Below, in pieces: positions 8,572 to 16,501 of a stretch of 64,000 nucleotides of DNA (its first letter is position 1; the number at the start of each line of letters is the position of its first letter). The stretch is from Candidatus Protochlamydia phocaeensis (GTDB lineage: Bacteria > Chlamydiota > Chlamydiia > Chlamydiales > Parachlamydiaceae). The DNA is taken from the NCBI RefSeq assembly GCF_001545115.1, contig NZ_FCNU01000032.1:186001-250000 (forward strand), written 5' to 3'. Below the pieces are notes generated by a model, which was given only the letters and a program-made list of their open reading frames with translations, did no database searches and was not told the DNA's origin. A program made the position numbers and the translations under genes.

Positions 8572-9384
8572 ATGTACATGCAAGAAGAGAAAAAACGGCT
8601 TTTTTTTGGGCTTGAGGTGCTTGCCCCCTGGCCTTCCAAGCTGCCGCACGGGCGTCTCTTAGAAGAATCCGACCGCCACCTCACACTGGCTTTTTTAGGC
8701 GAGGTCCCGTATGCCAAGCTTTTCGAACAACTGCCTACTATCCCTCTCCCTTCTCGCTCGATCGGCTTTGCCGGTCAATTCGACGCCTGTCTTTTTTTAC
8801 CAAAAAGGCATCCGCATGTTGCCGCTTGGCATGTTCAATGGGCCAATGACGGAGATAAATTGGACGCTTATCAAAAGCAATTGACTCAATGGGTCAAACA
8901 CCTAGGCTTATCCCTCGATGAAAAGGACGCATTTTTATCTCACGTAACAATTTGCCGATCACCCTTTCAAATCCAAGCGTGGAAGCGGGCATTTACGCCC
9001 CTGCCAGTGATAGCCCATCAACTTCACTTGTACGAAAGCTTGGGCCATTCCAGTTACAAGGCGTGCTGGACCCACTCTTTTAAGCGCCCTTTTGAAGAGA
9101 TTGAACATACGGCCGATATTGCTTTTCTAATACGTGCAGAAGCCCTTCAACATCTCTACCAGCATGCTTATTTAGCGCTCGCCTTTAAATTTCCTCTCTT
9201 GCTCGATTATTTCGTTCCTCAAGAGCCTATATCCGATCTCGATGATATCGTGATTCATCTCAATAATGCGATTGCTCAAGCCGATGTTGCCGCTGGCTGC
9301 CCTTTTAAAGCGATCAGCTTTCATGGCAGCATTCAAGAAGAGGCGGATAAAACCTTAACATGGGAGATGATTGTCGATGTTTGA
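8572..9384 (+). CDS. Fusion of 2'-5' RNA ligase/cyclic phosphodiesterase (ThpR) and archease
   Basis: Residues 1-180 form a 2H phosphoesterase domain with HLTLAFLGEV (about 36-45) and HVTICRSPF (about 125-133), as in ThpR/LigT, which opens 2',3'-cyclic phosphates. Residues about 180-270 resemble archease, the activator of RtcB: IEHTADIAFLIRAEALQHLY at the start and PFKAISFHGSIQEEADKTLT plus MIVDV at the end. The archease part is only about 90 residues against roughly 140 in free archeases; the central strand region seems deleted. Its end overlaps rtcB by 8 bases. The layout implies that end healing, ligase activation and ligation of RNA are produced together. The start may be the ATG at 8572 or 8578. 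Confidence 0.82.
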   Translation: MYMQEEKKRLFFGLEVLAPWPSKLPHGRLLEESDRHLTLAFLGEVPYAKLFEQLPTIPLPSRSIGFAGQFDACLFLPKRHPHVAAWHVQWANDGDKLDAYQKQLTQWVKHLGLSLDEKDAFLSHVTICRSPFQIQAWKRAFTPLPVIAHQLHLYESLGHSSYKACWTHSFKRPFEEIEHTADIAFLIRAEALQHLYQHAYLALAFKFPLLLDYFVPQEPISDLDDIVIHLNNAIAQADVAAGCPFKAISFHGSIQEEADKTLTWEMIVDV

Positions 9385-10804
9385 TTTAAAGGAAATCCAG
9401 CCAGCTGTTTACATGCTTCCTCAAACGGGAGGCATGCGAGTCCCAGGCCTCGTTATCGCCACCCCTACTTTGCTGCAAGAAATGGATATTGACAAGCCAT
9501 TGGAGCAAGTGCGCAATGTTGCCTATCTGCCGGGCATTGTCGGCTATAGCATCGCCATGCCGGACATTCACTGGGGATATGGCTTTCCTATCGGCGGCGT
9601 AGCCGCGACAGACGAAGAGACAGGCGTCATAAGCCCCGGAGGAGTGGGATATGATATTAATTGCGGCGTACGACTGGCAATGGCTCCTGGCCAATTCAAA
9701 GATCTTTCAGAAGCAGTCAAGCATGACCTCATTAAGACCCTCTTCAAGCTGATTCCATCGGGCGTGGGGCACGAACATAAAGGGACCGGGCTTAGCGAGT
9801 CGGATTATCGCAGTATAATAGAAAAAGGAGCACGCTGGTCAATCGAACAAGGATTTGGATTGGCCATTGACCTGGATCACATCGAAAGCCATGGCGTGAT
9901 CTCAGGTGCCAATTTAGATGCCGTCTCCCCCCTAGCTAGAGAGCGTGGACGCAAACAGCTGGGATCGATCGGCTCGGGCAATCACTTTGTTGAAATCGGA
10001 GAAGTCAGCCAGATTTACCTTCCAGAAACCGCTCAAGCCTGGGGAATAGAAAAAGGGCAAACCTACATTTTAATCCATTCAGGGTCCAGAGGATTCGGCC
10101 ATCAAATCTGCCAAGACACGTTGAATTCCTTTATTAAGCAAGGATTCGCAGAAGACCTTCCCGACCGGCAGCTCGTTGCCGCACCCATTAAGAGCAAGGC
10201 CGGGCAAACCTATTTTCAGGCTATGGCCGCAGCCGCTAATTTTGCCTTTAATAACCGCCAGCAAATTCTGCATTGGGTCAGGCAAGCCTTTAGAACAGTC
10301 TGTCGCATCAATCCAGAAGAAATCCAGCTTGTTTATGACGTCTGCCACAACATCGCCAAATTCGAGGAATATGAAATAGAAGGCAAAAAGAAGCGCCTCT
10401 GCGTGCATAGAAAAGGAGCGACGCGCGCGTTCGGGCCGGAAGCCAAAGAGCTCGCCCCTATCTTCAGAAAGACCGGGCAGCCTGTCCTAGTGCCGGGAGA
10501 TATGGGGCGCGCCAGCCATGTCATGGCAGGGCTGGGCAATCCCTTGACTTGGTGCAGCGCATGCCATGGAGCCGGACGGGCAAGAAGCCGCGTGCAGTCT
10601 TTAAAGGCTTGGCAAGGCAGGGATCCCATCTCTTACATGTACCAAGACAAAGGCGTCCGCGTCATGGCCTCTTCCCACCGGACAGTTGCCGAAGAGATGC
10701 CGGATGCTTATAAAGATGTAGATGCCGTCGTAGAGGCTGTCCAGCAAGCTGGATTAGCCAATATGGTCGCCAAGCTTTCCCCCCAGCTAGTCATCAAGGG
10801 ATGA
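9377..10804 (+). CDS. rtcB: RNA-splicing ligase RtcB
   Basis: GTP- and Mn-dependent ligase joining 2',3'-cyclic phosphate (or 3'-phosphate) and 5'-OH RNA ends. Family motifs are all present: GGVGYDINCGVRL with the metal-binding Asp and Cys, GSGNHFVEIGE, HSGSRGFGH, VCHNIAKFEEYEIEGK, HRKGATRAFGPEA, the guanylylation-site region SACHGAGRARSR and the C-terminal LVIKG. About 475 residues, the normal length. I prefer the ATG at 9377, which has GGGAGA upstream and overlaps the end of the ThpR-archease gene; a TTG at 9371 is possible. Cytoplasmic; role likely tRNA or stress-cleaved RNA repair. Confidence 0.96.
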   Translation: MFDLKEIQPAVYMLPQTGGMRVPGLVIATPTLLQEMDIDKPLEQVRNVAYLPGIVGYSIAMPDIHWGYGFPIGGVAATDEETGVISPGGVGYDINCGVRLAMAPGQFKDLSEAVKHDLIKTLFKLIPSGVGHEHKGTGLSESDYRSIIEKGARWSIEQGFGLAIDLDHIESHGVISGANLDAVSPLARERGRKQLGSIGSGNHFVEIGEVSQIYLPETAQAWGIEKGQTYILIHSGSRGFGHQICQDTLNSFIKQGFAEDLPDRQLVAAPIKSKAGQTYFQAMAAAANFAFNNRQQILHWVRQAFRTVCRINPEEIQLVYDVCHNIAKFEEYEIEGKKKRLCVHRKGATRAFGPEAKELAPIFRKTGQPVLVPGDMGRASHVMAGLGNPLTWCSACHGAGRARSRVQSLKAWQGRDPISYMYQDKGVRVMASSHRTVAEEMPDAYKDVDAVVEAVQQAGLANMVAKLSPQLVIKG

Positions 10805-10907
10805 GAATTTGAGAAGATTTTATCTATTTTTTAAATAATTGATTTGAAGTTTATCGAGAACCAGGCTACGATCGTCCTCAAAAAATTTTATTTTAAACGT
10901 TGGTGAT

Positions 10908-12320
10908 ATGTTTACAGAAATTTCATTTAGCTATTCAGACATTGAACGGAACTGTTCGGAGATCATTTCTCAATATACCAAAGAAAAAGAAACGCGCGAT
11001 TCTTCTAAAGAAGAGAAAATCATATTTGTTGCAAGCAGCCGTTTTAGAGAAAGCTACGAGCTTCAGTTACAGGGCAATCAAATGACGTTTAGAGTGAATG
11101 GGGCCCTCAGTTCCGAGAATTTGCAATCTGCCAGTCAGCTCATTCAGCACGTTGTTGCCTTTGCCGCCATCTGCGGATTGACCGATGCGGACAGCAAAGG
11201 AAAAACAGATGAATCATGCTTAGTAGAAGCTGAAAAGAAAAAGAAGCGTACGACAAGCTCAACGGATTTTTCCGAAGAAGGCGTCGATGTAAAAAAATCC
11301 AATTCCCTTTTAACCCCCACTGTTGCAAGAGATAAAAGGCGAAGAAACTTGGAAAAAACTTTTAATAACCATGGAAAAGTTTATAACGCCGGCCTGCTTT
11401 TTCCCAGCCGCCCACCTCGTTCTTTATCCTTCCAACTAACAATAGCATCCCATCAGGGAACAAGAGACTATATGGAAGATGCCGGAACGATCAAAGATGA
11501 GAAAACGGGCCTATTAGCCGCCGTTTTCGACGGCCACTGCGACCAAGGACGGCTTTCCCAATATGCCGCCGATGCATTTAAAAAAGAGTTTTTAACGGCA
11601 ATTGAAAAAGAGCCGGATCAAATATCTTACCTCTTTCACCATTTCATGGATCGCATTCATCGAGAGATTGGCTCCTTGCGCTTAAAAGGGGGAACGACAG
11701 CTGCTATATGCTATCTAGATAAAACGACGAATTATCTCTATACCTCTACTTTAGGGGATTCGCAAGCTATTGTTTTCCGTAAGCAAGGGCATGCGATTAC
11801 CTGGTTTCCTGTTTCATGCGTCCGCGATTGGTCTAGCCCAAAGGATGCCAAACGGGCTGTAGAGGGGCTTAAGCTCTATTCGTTTAAATATCCCTACGCA
11901 TCTACTATTGACTATCCCACCTATCTAGATATAGGAAGCTGGACTTCGGCAAAGAATCCCAAGCTGCTGCGTTTTCCGCCTAATCGCTTTGGAATCAATG
12001 TCAGCCGCAGCCTAGGGGATTATAATAATATCAATAATTGGCCGCCTATTGAGATTCTGAGCCACAAGCCCAAAACAACCGAATTCTTATTGAACGCAGA
12101 CGGCGAATCGGAAGAGTGCATTGTCATTGGAACAGACGGAATCTGGGACTATGTCGACATGGATGAATTGAGTGAGAAGGTGATGCTTCCTCATTGGGGA
12201 CAAGCGGATCTTGCCCAACGCATTGTGACCCTTGCCGTCGAGCTACCCACAGATAGTGAAGAATCCCGCGATAACGCCACGGCCATTTGCATTCATGTCA
12301 GCCCGCAAACTAAGGAATAA
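10908..12320 (+). CDS. Eukaryotic-type PP2C (PPM) protein phosphatase with extra N-terminal domain
   Basis: The C-terminal ~300 residues carry all PPM motifs: GTRDYMEDAG, AAVFDGHCDQG (metal Asp), LKGGTTAAICY, TSTLGDSQAIVF, GINVSRSLGDYN, VIGTDGIWDYV and RDNATAICIHV. The metal-binding aspartates are intact, so the enzyme should be an active Ser/Thr phosphatase. The first ~170 residues are hydrophilic, have no signal peptide, and contain a Lys-rich low-complexity stretch (KKKKRTTS); I recognise no domain there. The form is closer to eukaryotic PP2C than to short bacterial PrpC or SpoIIE types, which suits either a host-directed effector or an endogenous regulator. No partner kinase is adjacent. 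Confidence 0.85.
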   Translation: MFTEISFSYSDIERNCSEIISQYTKEKETRDSSKEEKIIFVASSRFRESYELQLQGNQMTFRVNGALSSENLQSASQLIQHVVAFAAICGLTDADSKGKTDESCLVEAEKKKKRTTSSTDFSEEGVDVKKSNSLLTPTVARDKRRRNLEKTFNNHGKVYNAGLLFPSRPPRSLSFQLTIASHQGTRDYMEDAGTIKDEKTGLLAAVFDGHCDQGRLSQYAADAFKKEFLTAIEKEPDQISYLFHHFMDRIHREIGSLRLKGGTTAAICYLDKTTNYLYTSTLGDSQAIVFRKQGHAITWFPVSCVRDWSSPKDAKRAVEGLKLYSFKYPYASTIDYPTYLDIGSWTSAKNPKLLRFPPNRFGINVSRSLGDYNNINNWPPIEILSHKPKTTEFLLNADGESEECIVIGTDGIWDYVDMDELSEKVMLPHWGQADLAQRIVTLAVELPTDSEESRDNATAICIHVSPQTKE

Positions 12321-12360
12321 TCCATTGGCCGCTTTTTATTTGAGCTAACTGCAAGGAAAG

Positions 12361-12402
12361 ATTCAAATTGGCATCCGCTGGAAAACGGGTGCCAATTTGA
12401 AT
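12361..12402. terminator. Hairpin between convergent genes
   Basis: A 17-bp stem (12361-12377 with 12386-12402) with one G-T wobble and an 8-base loop, between the phosphatase gene and galE, which converge. Confidence 0.65.
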
Positions 12403-12452
12403 TGGCCTGATTTGATGAGTTAGCCGCTGAAACGGATGTCACCATTTCCATT

Positions 12453-13490
12453 TTAAGGCTGCATGGCTTGCCAAGCATGCAGAACCATCTCATCGATGGA
12501 AGGATAGATAGGTTCCCAATTTAATTCCCGCTTCGCTTTGGCCGAATTGGCAATCAAAATGGCCGGGTCTCCCTTCCGCCTATCGCCCTCAATCGTGTTG
12601 ACTTTTCGGCCGGTCACACGTTCGGCAGCGGCAATGACTTCCCTAACGCTGAAGCCTTTTCCATTGCCTAAATTATAACAGCCGGATGGAGCGCCATTTA
12701 ACAGCCTTTCCAAGGCGGCAATATGGGCTGCGCTTAAATCTTCTATGTGAATGTAATCGCGAATAGCCGTCCCATCCGGAGTAGGATAGTCTGTGCCAAA
12801 AATTTTGACGGCTCCATTTTCCTCTTGAAGGCTTCTTAATACAATGGGAATGAGGTTTCCGGCTTTTTTCTGATAGTCTTTGATTTTACCTTGTGGATCT
12901 CCGCCGGCGGCATTGAAATAGCGCAAAGCGCAAAAGCGCAGCCCATAAGCGGCGTCTAAATCTCTCAGAATGTTTTCCACCACCAGCTTAGTGCGCCCAT
13001 AGGGATTAATCGGCTCGGGCCTGTCGTCTTCGGCCACTTCATCGATGGGCGGCAGGCCAAAGATGGCGGCAGAGGAAGAGAAGACAAATTTATTCACGCC
13101 ATGGCGAAGCATGGCCTGCAAGAGATTCAAAGTATAGGAAACATTATTGAAATAATACTTCAGGGGATCAGATACGGACTCTCCTACATCTTTGAAGGCA
13201 GCAAAATGCATGACGGCATCGATAGGATAATCTCTAAAAGTTTGATCCAATAATGCCTCATCGGCAAGATCGCCTTTTATAAAAAGGCCATGGAGAATGG
13301 CCTGGCGATTTCCCGTGCTTAAGTTATCCAGCACAATCGTCCGATAGCCATTTTCATGAAGCCTTTCGTTGACATGTGATCCAATAAACCCACCTCCCCC
13401 CACAACCAATATATAACCGGGATGTGACTGATGGCCATGTAGCGAGTGAAATAGAAAAAGGTTTAATAAAATAATTAAAAACCGGCGCAT
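12453..13490 (-). CDS. galE: UDP-glucose 4-epimerase with an N-terminal signal peptide
   Basis: Short-chain dehydrogenase-type epimerase interconverting UDP-glucose and UDP-galactose. VVGGGGFIGSHVNERL is the NAD loop, VFSSSAAIFG and NPYGRTKLVVE give the Ser/Tyr-x-x-x-Lys catalytic set, LRYFNAAGGDPQG and DGTAIRDYIHIEDL are GalE signatures. What is odd is the start: RRFLIILLNLFLFHSLHGH is a hydrophobic signal-like segment placed before the first strand, which normally begins within a few residues of the N-terminus. I take the ATG at 13490 (GAAGGA 5 bases upstream); the ATG at 13496 is too close to that site. Most likely exported or anchored, in line with neighbouring exported glycosyltransferases, possibly supplying UDP-Gal to them. 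Confidence 0.9.
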   Translation of the reverse strand: MRRFLIILLNLFLFHSLHGHQSHPGYILVVGGGGFIGSHVNERLHENGYRTIVLDNLSTGNRQAILHGLFIKGDLADEALLDQTFRDYPIDAVMHFAAFKDVGESVSDPLKYYFNNVSYTLNLLQAMLRHGVNKFVFSSSAAIFGLPPIDEVAEDDRPEPINPYGRTKLVVENILRDLDAAYGLRFCALRYFNAAGGDPQGKIKDYQKKAGNLIPIVLRSLQEENGAVKIFGTDYPTPDGTAIRDYIHIEDLSAAHIAALERLLNGAPSGCYNLGNGKGFSVREVIAAAERVTGRKVNTIEGDRRKGDPAILIANSAKAKRELNWEPIYPSIDEMVLHAWQAMQP

Positions 13491-13603
13491 TTTCATCCTT
13501 CAAAATAAAATTTTATACGCATTATAGTGACGCCTTATTTGACTGCTAATATTTTTTTTATTACATAACTCACCTGACATAAATTGATAAACCGGGATCT
13601 TTC

Positions 13604-14647
13604 ATGCGTGAGCCGCTTTCTCTTCCAACTGTTAGGATTTTTTTTCCTTCTCACCTTTACCGGCTCTTGCTGCCCAAGCTCTTCCATGCCTGCTTTGTGT
13701 GCCTTTCTTTATATTTCCTATTCGGCCTTGTGCGATTGGAAGGCAAGGAGAGCTTTTTCCCTCTTATTAAGGAAGAGCCCGCATTCGCCGATGAAACAGT
13801 TCCGCAATATGAATTGGTCATTTGCGCGCTTTTTCACAATGAAGCCTTCTTCCTAAAAGAGTGGATTGAATTTCACAAGCTCCAAGGGGTCCAGCATTTT
13901 TATCTTTATAATAATTTGAGCACGGACAATTACTTGGAGATTTTAACGCCTTATATTGAAGCGGGCGAGGTGGACCTGATCGATTGGCCTGTCGAAACAA
14001 GCAACCAAAAAGATTATATGAATAATCTTCAGCTGCCGGTCTATCAACATGCCCTCGCTCTTGTCAAACATAAGGCCAAATGGGCAGCGTTCCTGGATTT
14101 AGATGAATTTCTCTTTCCCGTTAAGCACGCTCATTTGTGCGAACTACTGGAAGACTATGCGGACTACGCCGGTTTAGCTGTTAATTGGCAGGTATATGGC
14201 ACATCCTGGCTGGATGCCCTGCCGCCGGATGGGCTCATCATTGAGAATCTAATCCTCAAATCAGATGAGCGCTGGGAAATGAACAGGATTGTGAAGTTAA
14301 TTGTCCAGCCAGCCTATGTCGAATGTATTCCCAATCCACACTTTTTTATTTATAAAGACGGATGCTTTGCCGTCAATACTTCCAAAATCCCTCTCGAACC
14401 GGGATTGATCGGGCATCCTGTCGTCATTGATACCGTCCGCATCAATCATTATTGGTTCGGGCCTTATGAATGGTTCCTGAAGAATAAGCTGCCTCGCCGT
14501 CAAAAATGGGGAATGGACCTGTCCAAGGAAACTTGGGACGGGCTGATCCAATCCTGCAATCAATACAAAGACGAAGCGATCGTCCGCTTCGTCCCGCAGT
14601 TAAAAGAGCGCCTGTTCAATCGACAATCACCCACTCCTCTGGAATGA
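13604..14647 (+). CDS. GT92/Glyco_tranf_2_4-like glycosyltransferase, membrane-anchored or exported
   Basis: About 347 residues. LVICALFHNEAFFLKEWIEF, FYLYNNLSTDNY, WAAFLDLDEFLFPV (D-x-D near 165) and the late INHYWFGPYEW match the GT92/DUF23 and related bacterial family, whose eukaryotic members are Golgi beta-galactosyltransferases. A hydrophobic segment at residues 27-44 precedes the catalytic domain. The start is uncertain: another reading frame from 13584 also encodes a hydrophobic signal-like stretch, so a frameshift near 13650-13690 cannot be ruled out. The last 32 bases overlap the convergent fucosyltransferase gene. Confidence 0.78.
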   Translation: MREPLSLPTVRIFFPSHLYRLLLPKLFHACFVCLSLYFLFGLVRLEGKESFFPLIKEEPAFADETVPQYELVICALFHNEAFFLKEWIEFHKLQGVQHFYLYNNLSTDNYLEILTPYIEAGEVDLIDWPVETSNQKDYMNNLQLPVYQHALALVKHKAKWAAFLDLDEFLFPVKHAHLCELLEDYADYAGLAVNWQVYGTSWLDALPPDGLIIENLILKSDERWEMNRIVKLIVQPAYVECIPNPHFFIYKDGCFAVNTSKIPLEPGLIGHPVVIDTVRINHYWFGPYEWFLKNKLPRRQKWGMDLSKETWDGLIQSCNQYKDEAIVRFVPQLKERLFNRQSPTPLE

Positions 14648-15494
14648 GGTCTCTCGTGTCCCGGATATAGGTCTCGCTAAACCAGGCGGCAGGAGCGGCC
14701 ACAATTTTCTCTGGATTGCGGTTCAAGTAGGCAGCCCACCAGGAGAAGCTCGAATTGCAAATAATGTTATGCTTGCACAGGCTCATTAGGTAGAAATCAT
14801 GGTAATGAGGCTCGCCTTCTATAAAGCGGATGGATCTCGACAAAGCCAGCTGACTGAGTTCTTCTTTGCACCATTCCATATCATTTGAGAACACGACAAA
14901 AAGGGCATCCTCAGGGAAAAGAGACATGGCTTTTTTTACATAATCCGCGCCCAAATGGGCATAGGCCATGCGTTGCTCTAGCGGCTCTTTCAAATAAGAG
15001 CGCAAATGAATGGCCACTGTTCGAGGATGCTGGAGGATATCGCCATAATTCTTTTGCAGATGCTCTAGAATTGCCGGAGGGGGGGAAAAAAGGTCAATGA
15101 TCTCCTCTTTATGATTGGCAAAGTACTTCTCCGATTGGAACCAGCCTAGCAAACGCATGTTGGGCTGATAAGGAATAGGATCGTAAGAAAAATTCGGCTC
15201 TAGATAAAGATAGTCGCATGGCTCAGGCGGCTTAAAGGCATTCAAATGGTAAAAAACTTTTTCGTAATTAAGAGGAATCTTAAAAACAGGATCCATCTGT
15301 TCCGAGAGCAAATCCGGAAAGGTATAATCCGCTCCATGGTCCAACGCCAAGCTGATCGCTGCAGCCATAATGAAAAGTTGATTGCCGAATTGCCCCATTA
15401 AATGGGCTGTCACATAAGGCTGGGCCATTAGTACAGTCGGCAGAAAAAAGGCAAAAACAACCAATTTTTTAATCCATAGTCTCATCTTATTCAT
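14616..15494 (-). CDS. Exported GT11 alpha-1,2-fucosyltransferase-like protein
   Basis: Signal peptide (MNKMRLWIKKLVVFAFFLPT, cleavage near LMA/Q) followed by GT11 motifs: LMGQFGNQLFIMAAA, TVAIHLRSYLKEP (position of the family's H-x-R-R motif), LFVVFSNDMEWCKEEL, FYLMSLCKHNIICNSSFSWW. GT11 transfers L-fucose from GDP-fucose to the 2-OH of galactose; it contains H-antigen synthases FUT1/FUT2. The second Arg of H-x-R-R is Ser here (HLRS), and the second copy at 40613 has HVRT, a shared deviation. The ATG at 15494 has AAGGA at good spacing; earlier in-frame ATGs overlap that site. Same strand as the GT2 and GT6 genes upstream, with which it likely forms an operon. Confidence 0.88.
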   Translation of the reverse strand: MNKMRLWIKKLVVFAFFLPTVLMAQPYVTAHLMGQFGNQLFIMAAAISLALDHGADYTFPDLLSEQMDPVFKIPLNYEKVFYHLNAFKPPEPCDYLYLEPNFSYDPIPYQPNMRLLGWFQSEKYFANHKEEIIDLFSPPPAILEHLQKNYGDILQHPRTVAIHLRSYLKEPLEQRMAYAHLGADYVKKAMSLFPEDALFVVFSNDMEWCKEELSQLALSRSIRFIEGEPHYHDFYLMSLCKHNIICNSSFSWWAAYLNRNPEKIVAAPAAWFSETYIRDTRDLIPEEWVIVD

Positions 15495-15529
15495 AATCAT
15501 CCTTAATTCCATGCGGCAGTGTAAATCAC

Positions 15530-16501
15530 TTAATCGTTTTCTTGTTCTAGCCTTTGGTAAGGCTCTTTATGCCTGATGAAGGCATCCAATTCATTTTGAA
15601 GCTGGGCATTCACCTTATTATCATTCAATTGATTGGCCATATTGTAGACATAATTAACTTCAGATAAATAGGCATGCCTTTCCCCTGCCATTTCTATCAT
15701 GGGAAACATCATCGCCATGTCCCAAGTCACGGGAAAGAAGCGCCCCTCATATAAAAGATCGTCGAGCTTGATCTTCTTAAATAGCCACGTATAAAAAGTC
15801 CTCAAATGTGAAGGGCATTTAACCATTCGAAACGCATTTTGGCTCACAATGGCAGGAGGAACAGGCTCTGACCAGGTGACATTTCCCCAGGGATATTCGA
15901 TCAAACATCCATGAGTTAGCCAAACTTGACCGGATAAATAGGCTTTATTCACCCGCTTTAGCACATCCGCATCATAAAGCCAGTCATCGCCATCCACTGT
16001 GACGACTATTTCATGATCGCGGCAACTTTGAATGGCCCGGTATAAGTTTGTCAAAGCTCCGCAGCGGATTTGGTTTCTTATCAACGTAAAATAATGGTTT
16101 TCGTCATTGACTAAAGCCGAAAACCCTTCCGTTGTGTCCGGAATTCCTTCAAAACGTCCCTCATCAAAGGCGATTTCGCGAAAATCGACATGGCGATCTT
16201 TAAGCCATTCTCTTACCGCCTCTCCTGTCCCGTCGTTTGAGCAATCATCCACATAAAGAATGCGATAATTTGTATAATTTTGTGCCAAAATGGAATCAAG
16301 GTTAGACTCCAACCATTCCATGTTATTGAAAGAAGGAATGATGATCACCAAATCTTTTTCCATCTGTTCTTCCGCCCTTAAAGGGGAAGCGCCGAGCAAA
16401 AAATAGCTAACCAGCCAGCCAATCTGATATAAGAGGCAGAGAATGGGAATTGACCTGCCGTTTAGCTTTTTTAAAAAAAACAAGCGGATTGCATTAATCA
16501 T
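15530..16501 (-). CDS. Exported GT2-family glycosyltransferase
   Basis: A long N-terminal segment with a hydrophobic core (LCLLYQIGWLVSYFLLGASP) and possible cleavage near LRA/E precedes a standard GT-A domain: DLVIIIPSFNNMEWLESNLD, YVDDCSNDGTGEAV (about 85-98) and VVTVDGDDWLYDADVL (D-x-D, about 165). The C-terminal half contains TWDMAMMFPMIEMAG, with an acidic residue in the usual catalytic-base region. Overlaps the end of the GT6 gene (16494-17240) by 8 bases, so the two are translationally coupled. The ATG at 16501 follows AAAGG better than that at 16507. Confidence 0.88.
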   Translation of the reverse strand: MINAIRLFFLKKLNGRSIPILCLLYQIGWLVSYFLLGASPLRAEEQMEKDLVIIIPSFNNMEWLESNLDSILAQNYTNYRILYVDDCSNDGTGEAVREWLKDRHVDFREIAFDEGRFEGIPDTTEGFSALVNDENHYFTLIRNQIRCGALTNLYRAIQSCRDHEIVVTVDGDDWLYDADVLKRVNKAYLSGQVWLTHGCLIEYPWGNVTWSEPVPPAIVSQNAFRMVKCPSHLRTFYTWLFKKIKLDDLLYEGRFFPVTWDMAMMFPMIEMAGERHAYLSEVNYVYNMANQLNDNKVNAQLQNELDAFIRHKEPYQRLEQEND

